Assembly (NCBI RefSeq): GCF_037414475.1
Contig: NZ_CP147913.1
Location: 7,190,001-7,254,000, forward strand
Length of the DNA: 64,000 nucleotides
Source: Myxococcus stipitatus
Lineage (GTDB): Bacteria; Myxococcota; Myxococcia; Myxococcales; Myxococcaceae
Reading direction: 5' to 3'
Within the stretch, counting starts at the first letter, position 1. Every line of letters begins with the position of its first letter. A model generated the notes under the pieces. The model saw nothing but the letters and a program-made list of their open reading frames with translations. It was not told the DNA's origin and did not search any database. Made by a program: the position numbers and the translations under genes. Shown in pieces: positions 8,953 to 19,287 of this stretch.

Positions 8953-8956
<4 letters not shown>
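7376..8956 (+). CDS. Hybrid receiver-PAS-histidine kinase
   Basis: 526 residues. The N-terminal receiver (about 20-140) has LLLVDDEEN, phospho-acceptor D67 in VVISDFRMPG and FISKPWN. A coiled linker leads to a PAS-like domain (about 190-280) with Cys226, Cys237 and Cys240 in CYRYLFDRDEPCVGCP. Next come the HisKA block (VAHEINNPLGGILAF, His311) and HATPase_c with N-box LNLLQNGLQAL, G1 DTGCGI and G2 GEGTGLGLSI. No membrane segment is seen, so it is a cytosolic sensor. It probably phosphorylates the NtrC-type regulator whose GTG start overlaps its stop (GTGA). ATG 7376 is chosen from the sigma-54 element and the GGAAAG site upstream. Confidence 0.9.
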
Positions 8957-10416
<1,460 letters not shown>

Positions 10417-10420
10417 GTCT

Positions 10421-11752
10421 TCACCCGTCCTCGCCGGGCTCGCGGAGTCGCTCCGCGAGCTGGCGCTGGATGTCCTCGTAGCGCTCGGAGAGCTTCGCTT
10501 CCTCGCCATTCTGGGTCGGGGTGTAGAAGCTCCGGGCGCGCAGGGCCTCGGGCAGGTAGTCCTCCGGGACGTAGTTGCCCTCGAAGTTGTGCGGGTACTT
10601 GTAGCCGCCCCCGTAGCCCAGTGACTTCATCAGCTTCGTCGGCGCGTTGCGCAGGTGCATGGGCACTGGCAGCGCGCCTTCCTTCATCACCGCCTCGCGC
10701 GCGGCGGCGTACGCGGTCAGCACCGCGTTCGACTTGGGCGCCAGCGCCAGGTACGTGACGGCCTGGGTGAGCGGCAGCGTGCCCTCGGGCAGGCCGACGA
10801 GTTGGAAGGCTCGCAGCGCATCCACCGCCACGCTCAGCGCGCGCGGGTCCGCGTTGCCGATGTCCTCCGAGGCGAAGATGACCATGCGCCGGAAGAGGAA
10901 GATGGGGTCTTCTCCGGCCTCCAGCATGCGCGCCATCCAGTACAGCGCGCCGTCCACGTCGCTGCCGCGCATGGATTTGATGAAGGCGCTGATGACGTTG
11001 TAGTGCTCCTCGCCGCCCTTGTCGTAGAGCAGCGTCTTCTGCTGGAGCGCTTCCTCCGCGGCCTTCCGGTCCACGCGTGCGCCGCCGTGGGCCGCCGCCA
11101 CCTCCAGCCCCGTGAGCGCCTTGCGCGCGTCTCCACCGGCGGAGGCCGCGAGGAAGTTCAACGCCTCGTCCTCCACCTCCACCTTGCCGCCCAGGCCTCG
11201 CTCGTCGGCCACCGCGCGGCGCAGGAGGGACACGAGCTCCTCCTCTTCAAGTCCGCGCAGCGTGACGACGCGGCAGCGCGACAGGAGCGCGGCGTTGACC
11301 TCGAACGAGGGGTTCTCCGTGGTGGCGCCGATGAGTGTCACGGTGCCCTTCTCCACGTGGGGCAGGAGCGCGTCCTGCTGCGCCTTGTTGAAGCGGTGGA
11401 TTTCGTCGATGAAGAGGAAGGTGCGCTGGCGATGCAGGTTCCAGCGCTCCTGGGCGCGGCCCACCGTCTCGCGGATGTCCTTCACGCCCGCGAGCACGGC
11501 GGACACCGAGTCGAAGGCGGCGCCGGTGGAGCGGGCCACCAGCCCCGCGAGCGTCGTCTTTCCCGTCCCGGGAGGCCCCCAGAGGATGAGGCTTGGGACC
11601 TGGTCGCTCTCCAGGGCCCGGCGCAGGAAGCGGCCCTCCGCGGTGAGGTGCTCCTGGCCCATGAACTCGTCCAGGGAGCGGGGGCGCATCCGCTCCGCGA
11701 GCGGTGCCCGGCGTGCCCGCTCCTGCTGACCGGCATGTTCGAAGAGGTCCAT
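10421..11752 (-). CDS. rarA: Replication-associated recombination protein RarA (MgsA) AAA+ ATPase
   Basis: 443 residues from ATG 11752. The N-terminal motif is MRPRSLDEFMGQEHL, Walker A is GPPGTGKTTLAGLV, Walker B is FIDEIHRFNKAQQD and sensor 1 is IGATTENPSFEVN. A C-terminal tetramerisation domain carries the conserved block SDVDGALYWMARMLEAGED and a YKYPHNFEGNYVPEDYLP tail. RarA is a clamp-loader-like ATPase that acts at stalled replication forks and blocked DNA ends. The in-frame extension to 11824 is rejected because it lacks family similarity and the ATG at 11752 opens with the typical MDLF. It is convergent with the sigma-54 regulator with a 4-bp gap. Confidence 0.93.
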   Translation of the reverse strand: MDLFEHAGQQERARRAPLAERMRPRSLDEFMGQEHLTAEGRFLRRALESDQVPSLILWGPPGTGKTTLAGLVARSTGAAFDSVSAVLAGVKDIRETVGRAQERWNLHRQRTFLFIDEIHRFNKAQQDALLPHVEKGTVTLIGATTENPSFEVNAALLSRCRVVTLRGLEEEELVSLLRRAVADERGLGGKVEVEDEALNFLAASAGGDARKALTGLEVAAAHGGARVDRKAAEEALQQKTLLYDKGGEEHYNVISAFIKSMRGSDVDGALYWMARMLEAGEDPIFLFRRMVIFASEDIGNADPRALSVAVDALRAFQLVGLPEGTLPLTQAVTYLALAPKSNAVLTAYAAAREAVMKEGALPVPMHLRNAPTKLMKSLGYGGGYKYPHNFEGNYVPEDYLPEALRARSFYTPTQNGEEAKLSERYEDIQRQLAERLREPGEDG

Positions 11753-11870
11753 GGAAGCCCCAAACCTAGCGCTCGGGACGCCACCGCGCCGGGGCGTCTG
11801 TCCGGTGGGAAGGCTCCCCGACAAATCCTGGAAGCGCCCGGGCGCCTGCCTGGATTATGAAGAGGGGCGC

Positions 11871-12716
11871 GTGCAGACCCTCGTCATTGTCGCGAAGAAG
11901 GACAACCCCGAGGCGGCGTCCCTGGCGGCCCGCATCCGTGAGCGCTACCCGCACCTCACCGTGCTGGGAGACCGCTCGCTGGCGCATGCCCTGGGGTGGG
12001 CTCGGGTGGAGGACCGGGAGCTGGCGGCCCGGGCGGACCTGACCGTGGTGCTGGGCGGTGACGGCACCCTCATCTACGCGGCGCGGCTGTTGGGCGGCCG
12101 GGGCGTCCCCATCCTGGGCGTCAACCTGGGCAGCCTGGGCTTCATGACGGAGATTCCCGTCGAGGACCTGTTCTCCACGCTGGAGGAGGTGCTGGCCGGC
12201 CGCTTCCAGGTGGACTCGCGCATGAAGCTCACCTGCCGGCTGGTGCGCGGCGGGCGCGTGCTCATCGAGGACGAAATCCTCAACGACGTGGTCATCAACA
12301 AGGGCGCGCTGGCGCGCATCGCCGACCACGAGACCTCCATCGATGGGGTGCCCATCACCACGTACAAGGCGGACGGCGTCATCCTCGCCACGCCCACGGG
12401 CTCCACCGCCTACTCGCTGTCGGCGGGAGGCCCCATCGTCCACCCATCGGTGGACTGCACGGTGCTGTCGCCCATCTGCTCGCACGCGCTCACCCAGCGC
12501 TCCATCGTGGTTCCCGCGGACCGCGTCATCCGCATCACCCTGCGCAGCGAGACGGCGGACACGTACCTGACGCTGGATGGGCAGACGGGCCACGGACTGC
12601 AGGGCGGCGACTGCATCGAGGTGGTGCGCTCCGCCAACCGCGTCAACCTGGTGCGCAACCCGCGCGTGGCGTACTTCTCCATCCTCCGGCAGAAGCTCCA
12701 CTGGGGCGAGCGCTGA
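11871..12716 (+). CDS. nadK: NAD kinase
   Basis: 281 residues, close to the usual 290. The GGDGTLIYAAR motif (about residues 62-72) holds the catalytic Asp. NLGSLGFMTEI, NDVVINKGALARI and TPTGSTAYSLSAGGPIVHP follow in family order. It phosphorylates NAD to NADP using ATP or polyphosphate in the cytosol. The GTG at 11871 is chosen: it directly follows GAAGAGGGG, and the first residues QTLVIVAKKDNP match where the family fold begins. It is divergent from rarA with about 118 bp between starts. The next gene follows after 7 bp and is likely co-transcribed. Confidence 0.95.
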   Translation: MQTLVIVAKKDNPEAASLAARIRERYPHLTVLGDRSLAHALGWARVEDRELAARADLTVVLGGDGTLIYAARLLGGRGVPILGVNLGSLGFMTEIPVEDLFSTLEEVLAGRFQVDSRMKLTCRLVRGGRVLIEDEILNDVVINKGALARIADHETSIDGVPITTYKADGVILATPTGSTAYSLSAGGPIVHPSVDCTVLSPICSHALTQRSIVVPADRVIRITLRSETADTYLTLDGQTGHGLQGGDCIEVVRSANRVNLVRNPRVAYFSILRQKLHWGER

Positions 12717-12723
12717 AGGGCGC

Positions 12724-13500
12724 GTGTTCCTGTTCCTCTCGAAGGTGCTGGACCTCTTCCTGGCGCCGCTCACGTGGGCCCTCGTGCTGCTCGTCGCGGG
12801 GGGCTTGCTGAAGCGCCCATGGCCTCGGGCCTCCCGCGTCCTCGCGGGGACGGGCGTGGCGGTCCTCTACCTCTTCTCCACCGAAGCGGTGTCCACGCTG
12901 CTCACGTATACGGCGGAGAAGGACGCGCGTGACACCTTCCAGCCGGGCGTGACTTATGACGCCGTCATCGTCCTGGGCGGGGCGCTGGACCCGTCCGCCA
13001 CGGAGCGCTCGGGGCACCTCGAGTTCAACGCCGCGGTGGACCGGGTGCTGCGCGGCTTCGAGCTCATGCGCGACGGCCATGCGCGCCACGTCCTCATCTC
13101 CGGGGGCTCGTTGGACCCGCGGCCCACCGCAGTGGTGGAGGCGGACGTGCTGGCGCGCCAGTACCAGGCGTGGGGTGTGCCCGCGGAGCGCATCTTCACC
13201 GAGGGCCGCAGCCGGAACACGCGGGAGAACGCGGTGGAGTCCGCGCGCATCATCCAGGAGCAGGGCTGGAAGCGGCTGCTCCTGGTGACGAGCGCGGCGC
13301 ACATGCCTCGGGCCGAAGGGTGCTTCGCCGCGGTGGGGCTGCGGCCGGACCTGCTGCCCGTGGACGCGCGGATGCCCGCCACGCAGACCCGGAGGCTGAG
13401 CTGGGTGCCGCGAGCCGTCGCGCTCTCCTCGAGCACGGACGCCCTGCGCGAACTGGCGGGGCGCGCCGTGTACCGCATGCGGGGATGGACCGCGCCCTGA
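12724..13500 (+). CDS. ElyC/SanA/YdcF-type envelope protein (DUF218)
   Basis: 258 residues from GTG 12724. Two membrane segments lie near the N-terminus (about 2-25 and 36-56). The DUF218 domain follows with VIVLGGALDP, HVLISGGSLDP, a VEADVLARQYQAWGVP helix and the typical TRENAVESARII and VTSAAHMPRAEGCF blocks. ElyC and relatives act in lipid-carrier and peptidoglycan metabolism in the envelope; the exact reaction is not established. It lies 7 bp after nadK. A small hairpin (CTGAAG-N6-CTTCAG, 13497-13514) spans its stop and that of the convergent oxygenase gene. Confidence 0.85.
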   Translation: MFLFLSKVLDLFLAPLTWALVLLVAGGLLKRPWPRASRVLAGTGVAVLYLFSTEAVSTLLTYTAEKDARDTFQPGVTYDAVIVLGGALDPSATERSGHLEFNAAVDRVLRGFELMRDGHARHVLISGGSLDPRPTAVVEADVLARQYQAWGVPAERIFTEGRSRNTRENAVESARIIQEQGWKRLLLVTSAAHMPRAEGCFAAVGLRPDLLPVDARMPATQTRRLSWVPRAVALSSSTDALRELAGRAVYRMRGWTAP

Positions 13501-13510
13501 AGAGGGGCCT

Positions 13511-14590
13511 TCAGCCCGCGGCCCGGAGGGGTGCCACCTCCACGGGGGCCGTGCGCTGGACGGCTTCCTGCCGGAGCCAGGACAGCGTCGTCAGTCGGCT
13601 CTCGTCGAGGATGCGCTGGGTGGTGATGCGGTCCGGATAGGAGCGCATGAACATGTTCGTGAAGTGGGTGCCGTAGTGGATGTACTCGTCCCGCGTGGGG
13701 TCCGTCAGGGGCCGCACGCAGGCCTCGAAGTGGGGCTCATGGAAGTAGGCCAGCGCGAAGCGCTCGCGCGTGTTGAGCACGACCTTGTGCGGCGTCGACA
13801 GCAGATAGCCTCGCGTGAGGAACTGGAGGATGTCGCCGGGGAACACCGTGAGGACGCCGGGCACGGGCTTCACGAAGGTCCACGGGTCGTCATGCTCGTA
13901 CATTCCGGCGGAGCTCTCGTGCGGGAGCCAGTTGCGGGGCCGCTTCTCTCCCTCGACGGGCGGACGGACATACAGGCCTCCCACGTCGTCCTGCGCGGCG
14001 ATGACGAGCAGCCCGTAGTCGGTGTGCGCGCCAATGCCCCGCGCCGCCGTGGCGGAGCGGGTGGGGAAGCGCAGCACGCGCATGTGGTGCCAGCCATCCT
14101 GGGTCAGCGAGGTGAGCGCGTCGAGGTCCAGCCCCAGGCCCAGCGCCGTGAGCCGGAGCAACCGCTCGCCCACCGAGCCGAGCTCGTCGACGTGGGCCTT
14201 CATGCCTTGGTGCCAGTCCTCATCGGGCCAGGGGGCCGGGCCATGACAGGGCCACTTGGACTGCACGCGCGGGTCCGTGAGGGGGACGTCCTTGCAGACG
14301 GTGAAGACCTCGGACAGGTCCGCCTCCGACGCGGTGAGCTCCTGTCCCGACGCGATGTAACCGGAATACGTCAGGTCGCTCACGCAGCGCGCCTTCACCT
14401 CCAGCGGCTGGCGGAAGAACCGGCGGCTCAGCTCGAAGGCGTGTTGGCTCTTCTCCGCCTGGGCGGCGCTCATACGCACCTGGAAGATGCCGTCGCGTCT
14501 CCAGGCCCGCACCATCATGAGCCCCAGTGCGACGTCGGCCTCGCTTCCACTCACGGCCTGCGGCAACTGGAATGTCTCCAACTCGATCAT
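13511..14590 (-). CDS. efe: Ethylene-forming enzyme (2-oxoglutarate/L-arginine-dependent Fe(II) oxygenase)
   Basis: 359 residues, nearly the length of the Pseudomonas syringae/savastanoi enzyme (about 350) and, from memory of that sequence, alignable without gaps through the core so that residue numbers coincide. Fe(II) ligands H189 and D191 (GAHTDYGLL) and H268 (STPHKV); 2-oxoglutarate anchor R277 (LNTRERF). L-arginine pocket residues known from the Pseudomonas structures are present: E84 and T86 in SGQELTASEAD, R171, Y192, R316 and Y318. Nearby differences are L85 for Val and S317 for Cys. Long blocks match closely (WPCHGP, DGWHHMRVLRFP, AQDDVGGLY, RPPVEGEK). The family converts 2-oxoglutarate to ethylene and CO2, with a side reaction hydroxylating L-arginine. 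ATG 14590 has GGGAG five bases upstream. No biosynthetic partners adjoin it. Confidence 0.88.
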   Translation of the reverse strand: MIELETFQLPQAVSGSEADVALGLMMVRAWRRDGIFQVRMSAAQAEKSQHAFELSRRFFRQPLEVKARCVSDLTYSGYIASGQELTASEADLSEVFTVCKDVPLTDPRVQSKWPCHGPAPWPDEDWHQGMKAHVDELGSVGERLLRLTALGLGLDLDALTSLTQDGWHHMRVLRFPTRSATAARGIGAHTDYGLLVIAAQDDVGGLYVRPPVEGEKRPRNWLPHESSAGMYEHDDPWTFVKPVPGVLTVFPGDILQFLTRGYLLSTPHKVVLNTRERFALAYFHEPHFEACVRPLTDPTRDEYIHYGTHFTNMFMRSYPDRITTQRILDESRLTTLSWLRQEAVQRTAPVEVAPLRAAG

Positions 14591-14725
14591 GGGAACTCCC
14601 GCGTGAGGGGCGAAAGGGAGCTTCCCGGCTCGAGTCTCGACGTAGGAGATGAAGGGGGAGCTCCGCCGGCGCGCGAGTGGAGCAATCCCGGGCGTTCATC
14701 ACCAGACGCGGGGCAGAAAACACCC

Positions 14726-14738
14726 CGGCTTCAAGCCG
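14726..14738. promoter_or_regulatory. Perfect 13-bp palindrome upstream of efe
   Basis: CGGCTTCAAGCCG is a 6-bp-arm palindrome 136 bp upstream of the efe start and 24 bp after the end of the 5'-nucleotidase gene on the same strand. The one-base centre makes it a better protein site than a hairpin, but a single short palindrome in GC-rich DNA may be chance. I find no convincing -35/-10 pair in the 171-bp gap. Confidence 0.2.
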
Positions 14739-14761
14739 TCGATATGTCCGGAACTGGATGC

Positions 14762-16375
14762 TTACTTGAGCGGCGGGGCAGGGCGGCGCGCGTCCGGAGT
14801 GAGTCCCGCGGCGTCCAGACGGGTGATGCGGCCCTCGGGCTTCGCGCGGGGAACAGGGCGGCCCGAGCGGAACACGTCCGCGAGCACGTCCAGCGGCGTG
14901 CGTCCGTCCTTCAGCACGGGCGTGGTGGGCAGGCCCTTGAGCATGTCGTAGCCATCCTTGCCGCTGGCGAGGAAGCTCAGCGTGGCGAACCGGTACGTGG
15001 CCGCGGCATCCAGCGGCTTGCCGTTCACCGTCACGTCCACCACGCGCTGCCCCGCGGGACGGCGCGCGTCGTACTTGAAGCGCAGGCCGGACACCTGCAG
15101 GAAGCGGCCGGGGCGCGAGTCCTCGCGGCTCAGGCTCACGCCATTCTCCAGCACCGCGCGCAGCGTGGCGCCGGGGAGCTCCATCACCACCAGTTCGTCC
15201 GTGTACGGCATCAGCGAGTGCAAATCCCGGCGCGTGAGCACTCCGGCGCGCAGCACCGAGTCCGCGCGCAGCGCGCCCCCATTGACCACGGCCACGTCCG
15301 CGCCCGAGGCCTCGCGGAACGCATCCGCCACCAGTGAGCCCAGGTTCGTCTCCCGCGTGCGCACCTGGGTGCTGCGCGCCTCCAGCGCCACCGGCGTGCG
15401 CCCCACCGGCTCCGCGAGGCGGGCGAACAGCGCTTGATAGGGCTGCATCGCCTCGTTGAACTGCGCGTCCTCGGGGACCTTCTTCGTGACGGGCAGCGTC
15501 GCCCAGGACACCTTGCGCACCGCGCCCGTCGCCATATCCACGTCCAGCGTGAGGCGGCCCACGTCCAGCGCGTCCGAGGGCACCTTGAAGATGGGCGTGC
15601 CCGTGGAGCGGTCCGCCGCGCCCACGTGGTCATGGCCGCCCAGAATCGCGTCGACCTTCACGCACCGGGCCAGGGCCTTGTCCTCCGCCAGCGTCAGGTG
15701 CGTGAGCCCCAGCACCACCTTGGCCCCCGCCTCGCGCAGCTTCGCCACCGCGTCCTTCGCGGCCGCGCAGACGTCTCCGAACTGGGTGTCGGGCCCCGCC
15801 TTCGTGGTGGTCTTCGTCTCCTGGAGCACCACGCCGAAGAGGCCCACCGGAATGCCGCCCAGCTCCCGCAGCTCGAACGCCTTCACGCCGTCGAACAGCG
15901 CGCCCGTCTTGGCGCTCGTCACGTTGGCGCCCAGCCAGGGGAAGCGCGACTGGCGGATGCGCTCGTGCAGCACCTCGTCGCCGAAGTCGAACTCGTGGTT
16001 GCCCAGCACCGCCACGTCCAGCCCCAGCGCGTTCCACGCGTCCACCATGTGCCGGCCCTTGAGGGGCTTGCCATCCAGCTCCAGCAGCGACTCCACCGAC
16101 GGCGACAGCGTGTCGCCGCCCAGCAGCGTCATCACGTGCGGGGTGGGGGACTCGGCGAGCACGCGCTTTCTCAGCGTGGCCACGCGCGCGAGCCCACCCC
16201 GGTTGCCGTGCTCCTGCGGCTGCACCTGGTACACGTCCGCCAGGTGGAGGAACGTCAGTCGCGTCGTGCCTTTGGCGGGCGCGGCGGCCAGGGAGGTGCT
16301 CGGAGCCGACGCCAGGAGCAGCGCGAGCGGCAGGAGCAAGACCCCTCGGCGGGCCAGCGCTGTCATGGTCGTCAT
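14762..16375 (-). CDS. Secreted 5'-nucleotidase/UshA-family metallophosphatase
   Basis: 537 residues from ATG 16375 (GGAG 11 bases upstream). A Sec signal peptide is clear: RR, then LLLPLALLLASAP, with cleavage likely after SLAAA. The metallophosphoesterase domain has LHLADVYQVQ, GGDTLSPS, GNHEFDFG and GGHDHVG, the two-metal ligands; the first metal motif reads HLAD where UshA has DxHG-like residues. The C-terminal 5'-nucleotidase domain has TNLGSLVADAFREASGADVAVVNGG and the substrate-stacking region ending in ASGKDGYDML. It probably releases phosphate from nucleotides in the periplasm. The gene is divergent from the GH13 lipoprotein gene, with 224 bp between starts. Confidence 0.87.
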   Translation of the reverse strand: MTTMTALARRGVLLLPLALLLASAPSTSLAAAPAKGTTRLTFLHLADVYQVQPQEHGNRGGLARVATLRKRVLAESPTPHVMTLLGGDTLSPSVESLLELDGKPLKGRHMVDAWNALGLDVAVLGNHEFDFGDEVLHERIRQSRFPWLGANVTSAKTGALFDGVKAFELRELGGIPVGLFGVVLQETKTTTKAGPDTQFGDVCAAAKDAVAKLREAGAKVVLGLTHLTLAEDKALARCVKVDAILGGHDHVGAADRSTGTPIFKVPSDALDVGRLTLDVDMATGAVRKVSWATLPVTKKVPEDAQFNEAMQPYQALFARLAEPVGRTPVALEARSTQVRTRETNLGSLVADAFREASGADVAVVNGGALRADSVLRAGVLTRRDLHSLMPYTDELVVMELPGATLRAVLENGVSLSREDSRPGRFLQVSGLRFKYDARRPAGQRVVDVTVNGKPLDAAATYRFATLSFLASGKDGYDMLKGLPTTPVLKDGRTPLDVLADVFRSGRPVPRAKPEGRITRLDAAGLTPDARRPAPPLK

Positions 16376-16599
16376 CGCGAGTCGTTCTCCAAGGGGCGCC
16401 CGCACGGCGCCGGGCTCGCGGACCTACCGCACTCAGAGGACGAACGCGAGAACACCCGCACCTGACTCCCCTGCCGCAACCTTGGCTGCTGCTGCGACGT
16501 GTCATGGTGCGAAGTTACAGAATTGATGTGAATGCGGTTTGCTCTCGCTTTGCTGCGGTTGCTAGGACCCTCTCCATCAACGACAGGGAGGTCGTCACC

Positions 16600-18495
16600 A
16601 TGCGACGCAACATGTGGAGTGCGCTGCTGCTGGCCGGGGTGTTGGGCTGCGGAGAGACCGCGCTCGAGAATCCGCTGGGCACGGGCGAGAAGACAGAACA
16701 GGTCGTCCAGCAGCTTGGCGCCTCCAGCCGGCCAGGCATGGGGGCGGTTGTCTACGCCGGAGGCACGACGTTCCGGGTGTGGGCGCCGCTGGCCACCAAG
16801 GTCTTCGTGGCGGGCGACTTCAGCAGTTGGGGCTGGGTGGAGTTGGGCAACGAGTTCAACGGCAACTTCTCCGGTGACGTGGCGGGCGCGGTGAAGGGGC
16901 AGAAGTACAAGTTCGTCACGCGCAACCAGTGGGGGAGTGATGCGTGGCGCGCGGACCCTCGCGCGGCGTGGCAGGAGAACTCCACGGGCGCCAGCATCAT
17001 CTACGACCAGGGCGAGTACTGGTGGAACGCGCAGCAGTTCAGCACGCCGGCCTTCCACGAGATGGTCATCTACGAGATGCACGTGGGGACGTTCAACGAC
17101 TCGCCGGGGTGGGGGCCGGGTAACTGGACCAGCGCCATCGCGAAGCTCGACTACCTGAAGGATTTGGGCGTCAACATGGTGAAGGTGATGCCGGCGTACG
17201 AGTTCGCCGGTGACTTCTCCTGGGGCTACAACGTGGCCTTCCCGTTCGCGCCGGAGAGCGCGTATGGCTCGCCCAACGACATGAAGCGCTTCGTGGACGA
17301 GGCGCACTACCGGGGCATCGGCGTCATCTTCGACGTGGTGAACAACCACTGGGGGCCCAGCGACCTGCCCATGTGGTGCTTCAGCGGCGACTGTCTGGGC
17401 AACGGTGGCGAGTACTTCTTCACCGACAACCGCAAGTCGACGCCTTGGGGCGACACGCGTCCGGACTACGGCCGCGCCGAGGTGCGCGCGTACATCCGCG
17501 ACTCGATGATGAACCTGCTCGACAACTTCCGGGGCGATGGCCTGCGGTGGGACGCCACGAAGTACATGCGCACGATTGACGGCACGGGCGACATCTCGTC
17601 GGCGTGGCAGGTGTTCCGCTCCGTCAACCGTGAAATCAACGCGAACAAGGGTTGGAAAATCTCCATCGCCGAGGACTTTGGCGGCGGTGACTCCATCACC
17701 AACGACGCCACGTCCGACTTCGCGGGCGGCGCGGGCTTCGATGCGCAGTGGTCGGCGGAGTTCGTGCATCCCATCCGCGCGGCGGCCATCGAGCAGAACG
17801 ACGCGAACCGGAACATGTTCGCGGTGCGCGACGCGATTACCCAGCGCTTCAGCGGGCGGGCGCACGCGCGTGTCATCTACTCGGAGAGCCACGACGAGGT
17901 GGCCAACGGAAAGAGCCGGCTGCCGGAGGAAATCTGGCCGGGCAACGCGGGGAGCTGGGCGTCGAAGAAGCGCTCCACGCTGGCCGCGGGCATCGCGCTC
18001 ACCTCGCCGGGCATCCCCATGTTGTTCCAGGGGCAGGAGATTCTCGAGGACGGGTTCTTCTCCGACGGAGACCCGGTGGACTGGGGCAAGCTCAACACCT
18101 ACGGCGGCATCCGCAACCTGTACCGGGACCTCATCCGCCTGCGCCGCAACTGGAACAACAACACGCGCGGCCTGCGCGGTGGCAACGTCAACGTCCACCA
18201 CGTCAACAACACGGACAAGGTGATTGCCTACCACCGCTGGGACAGCGGCGGGCCGGGTGATGACGTGCTCATCGTCGCCAACTTCAGCGGCTCGTACTTC
18301 TCCAACTACAACATCGGCTTCCCTCGCACGGGCACGTGGTACCTGCGCTTCAACAGCGACTGGAACGGGTACTCGTCCGACTTCGGCAACACGCCGTCGA
18401 CGAACACCCAGGCGTATGTGGGGACCAAGGACAACATGGCCAACAACGCGTCGTTCGCCATCGGCCCCTACTCGCTGCTCATCTTCTCGCAGTAA
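16600..18495 (+). CDS. GH13 alpha-amylase/branching-enzyme-like lipoprotein
   Basis: 631 residues from ATG 16600 with GGGAGG just upstream. The signal peptide ends in the lipobox AGVLGC (Cys at about residue 17), so it is lipid-anchored. A CBM48-like beta domain (about 45-140, TFRVWAPLATKVFVAGDFS) precedes the GH13 barrel. Active-site candidates: nucleophile Asp in GDGLRWDATKYM, acid/base Glu in ISIAEDF, transition-state Asp in YSESHDEVANG, and the first conserved region as IFDVVNNHWGP. The order CBM48 then barrel resembles 1,4-alpha-glucan branching enzymes and maltooligosyl-trehalose hydrolases, but export as a lipoprotein suggests breakdown or remodelling of external alpha-glucan. Exact specificity is not clear. 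Confidence 0.85.
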   Translation: MRRNMWSALLLAGVLGCGETALENPLGTGEKTEQVVQQLGASSRPGMGAVVYAGGTTFRVWAPLATKVFVAGDFSSWGWVELGNEFNGNFSGDVAGAVKGQKYKFVTRNQWGSDAWRADPRAAWQENSTGASIIYDQGEYWWNAQQFSTPAFHEMVIYEMHVGTFNDSPGWGPGNWTSAIAKLDYLKDLGVNMVKVMPAYEFAGDFSWGYNVAFPFAPESAYGSPNDMKRFVDEAHYRGIGVIFDVVNNHWGPSDLPMWCFSGDCLGNGGEYFFTDNRKSTPWGDTRPDYGRAEVRAYIRDSMMNLLDNFRGDGLRWDATKYMRTIDGTGDISSAWQVFRSVNREINANKGWKISIAEDFGGGDSITNDATSDFAGGAGFDAQWSAEFVHPIRAAAIEQNDANRNMFAVRDAITQRFSGRAHARVIYSESHDEVANGKSRLPEEIWPGNAGSWASKKRSTLAAGIALTSPGIPMLFQGQEILEDGFFSDGDPVDWGKLNTYGGIRNLYRDLIRLRRNWNNNTRGLRGGNVNVHHVNNTDKVIAYHRWDSGGPGDDVLIVANFSGSYFSNYNIGFPRTGTWYLRFNSDWNGYSSDFGNTPSTNTQAYVGTKDNMANNASFAIGPYSLLIFSQ

Positions 18496-18511
18496 CCGGT
18501 GTCGGGAGCTT

Positions 18512-18536
18512 CGGGCGCCCGAGGGTCGGGCGCCCG
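18512..18536. terminator. Bidirectional terminator hairpin
   Basis: A perfect 11-bp stem (CGGGCGCCCGA / TCGGGCGCCCG) with a GGG loop lies exactly between the convergent GH13 and MBL-fold genes. It has no T-run but is the strongest hairpin in the area. Confidence 0.65.
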
Positions 18537-18540
18537 GTTC

Positions 18541-19287
18541 CTACACGGTGTAGCGGTGGCCCTGGCGCAGGGGCTCGATGACGCTGGCCTCGGTGTCGAA
18601 GTCATCCGGGTAGTGGATGAGGCGCATGCGGGCGCGCAGCTCCGCGGGCAGCGCGGCGAGCTTCTCATAGGGCGTGTGGACGCCGTAGTTCGTCTCGTGG
18701 ATGACCAGGTCCGCGCGGGACAGCCAGTGGATGAGCCCTTCGTCGAAGGCGGTGTCCGCGCTGTAGCCCAGGCACCTGCCGCCCGCGTGGATGCGCAGCG
18801 CGGTGGTGGGCACGTGGTGGTACGTCAGGCGGGACTCGATGAGGAAGGGGCCGTGCCGCACGGCGGCCTCGGTGGAGAGCGGCGTGTGCTCGAAGTAGTC
18901 GTCGAAGTGCTTGTCGTTGGGGGCCTCGCCGCGCTTCTCGATGAGGCACTCCATGCCGGCGGCCAGGTGGCCTTCCCAGAGCCGCTCCGCCACGGCGGGA
19001 TGGGTGAGCAGCTCCAGCTTCCTGCGCAGGACGAAGAAGGAGAAGTAGCCCATGCTCTCCAGGCCGGAGGCGTGGTCCGCGTGGAGGTGGGTGAGGGCCA
19101 CGGCGCTGACCCGGTCCACGTCGAGTGGGACTCCGGTGGCCAGCGAGGCCTCGCGCATCATCTTGCGGATGGGGTGCGGACAGTCGACGAGGAGCACCTG
19201 GCCCTCGGCCTCCACGGCCAGACAGGACGAGTAGTGGAGGGCTGAGAAGGCATCCCCGACGCCCAGGGGGATGAAGGACAGGCTCAT
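18541..19287 (-). CDS. MBL-fold metallo-hydrolase
   Basis: 248 residues. Metal-binding motifs in order: HLHADHASGLE (about 71-81), an isolated His in LTYHHVPTTALRIH, the Asp of GYSADTAFDEGL and a late His in RLIHYPDD. This is a two-metal lactamase-fold hydrolase resembling ribonuclease-Z-like or phosphodiesterase-like members; the substrate is unknown. ATG 19287 overlaps the coaD stop by four bases, which makes it the last gene of the tetR-MFS-coaD-MBL operon. The long in-frame extension upstream is coaD read in another frame and is not used. Confidence 0.83.
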   Translation of the reverse strand: MSLSFIPLGVGDAFSALHYSSCLAVEAEGQVLLVDCPHPIRKMMREASLATGVPLDVDRVSAVALTHLHADHASGLESMGYFSFFVLRRKLELLTHPAVAERLWEGHLAAGMECLIEKRGEAPNDKHFDDYFEHTPLSTEAAVRHGPFLIESRLTYHHVPTTALRIHAGGRCLGYSADTAFDEGLIHWLSRADLVIHETNYGVHTPYEKLAALPAELRARMRLIHYPDDFDTEASVIEPLRQGHRYTV

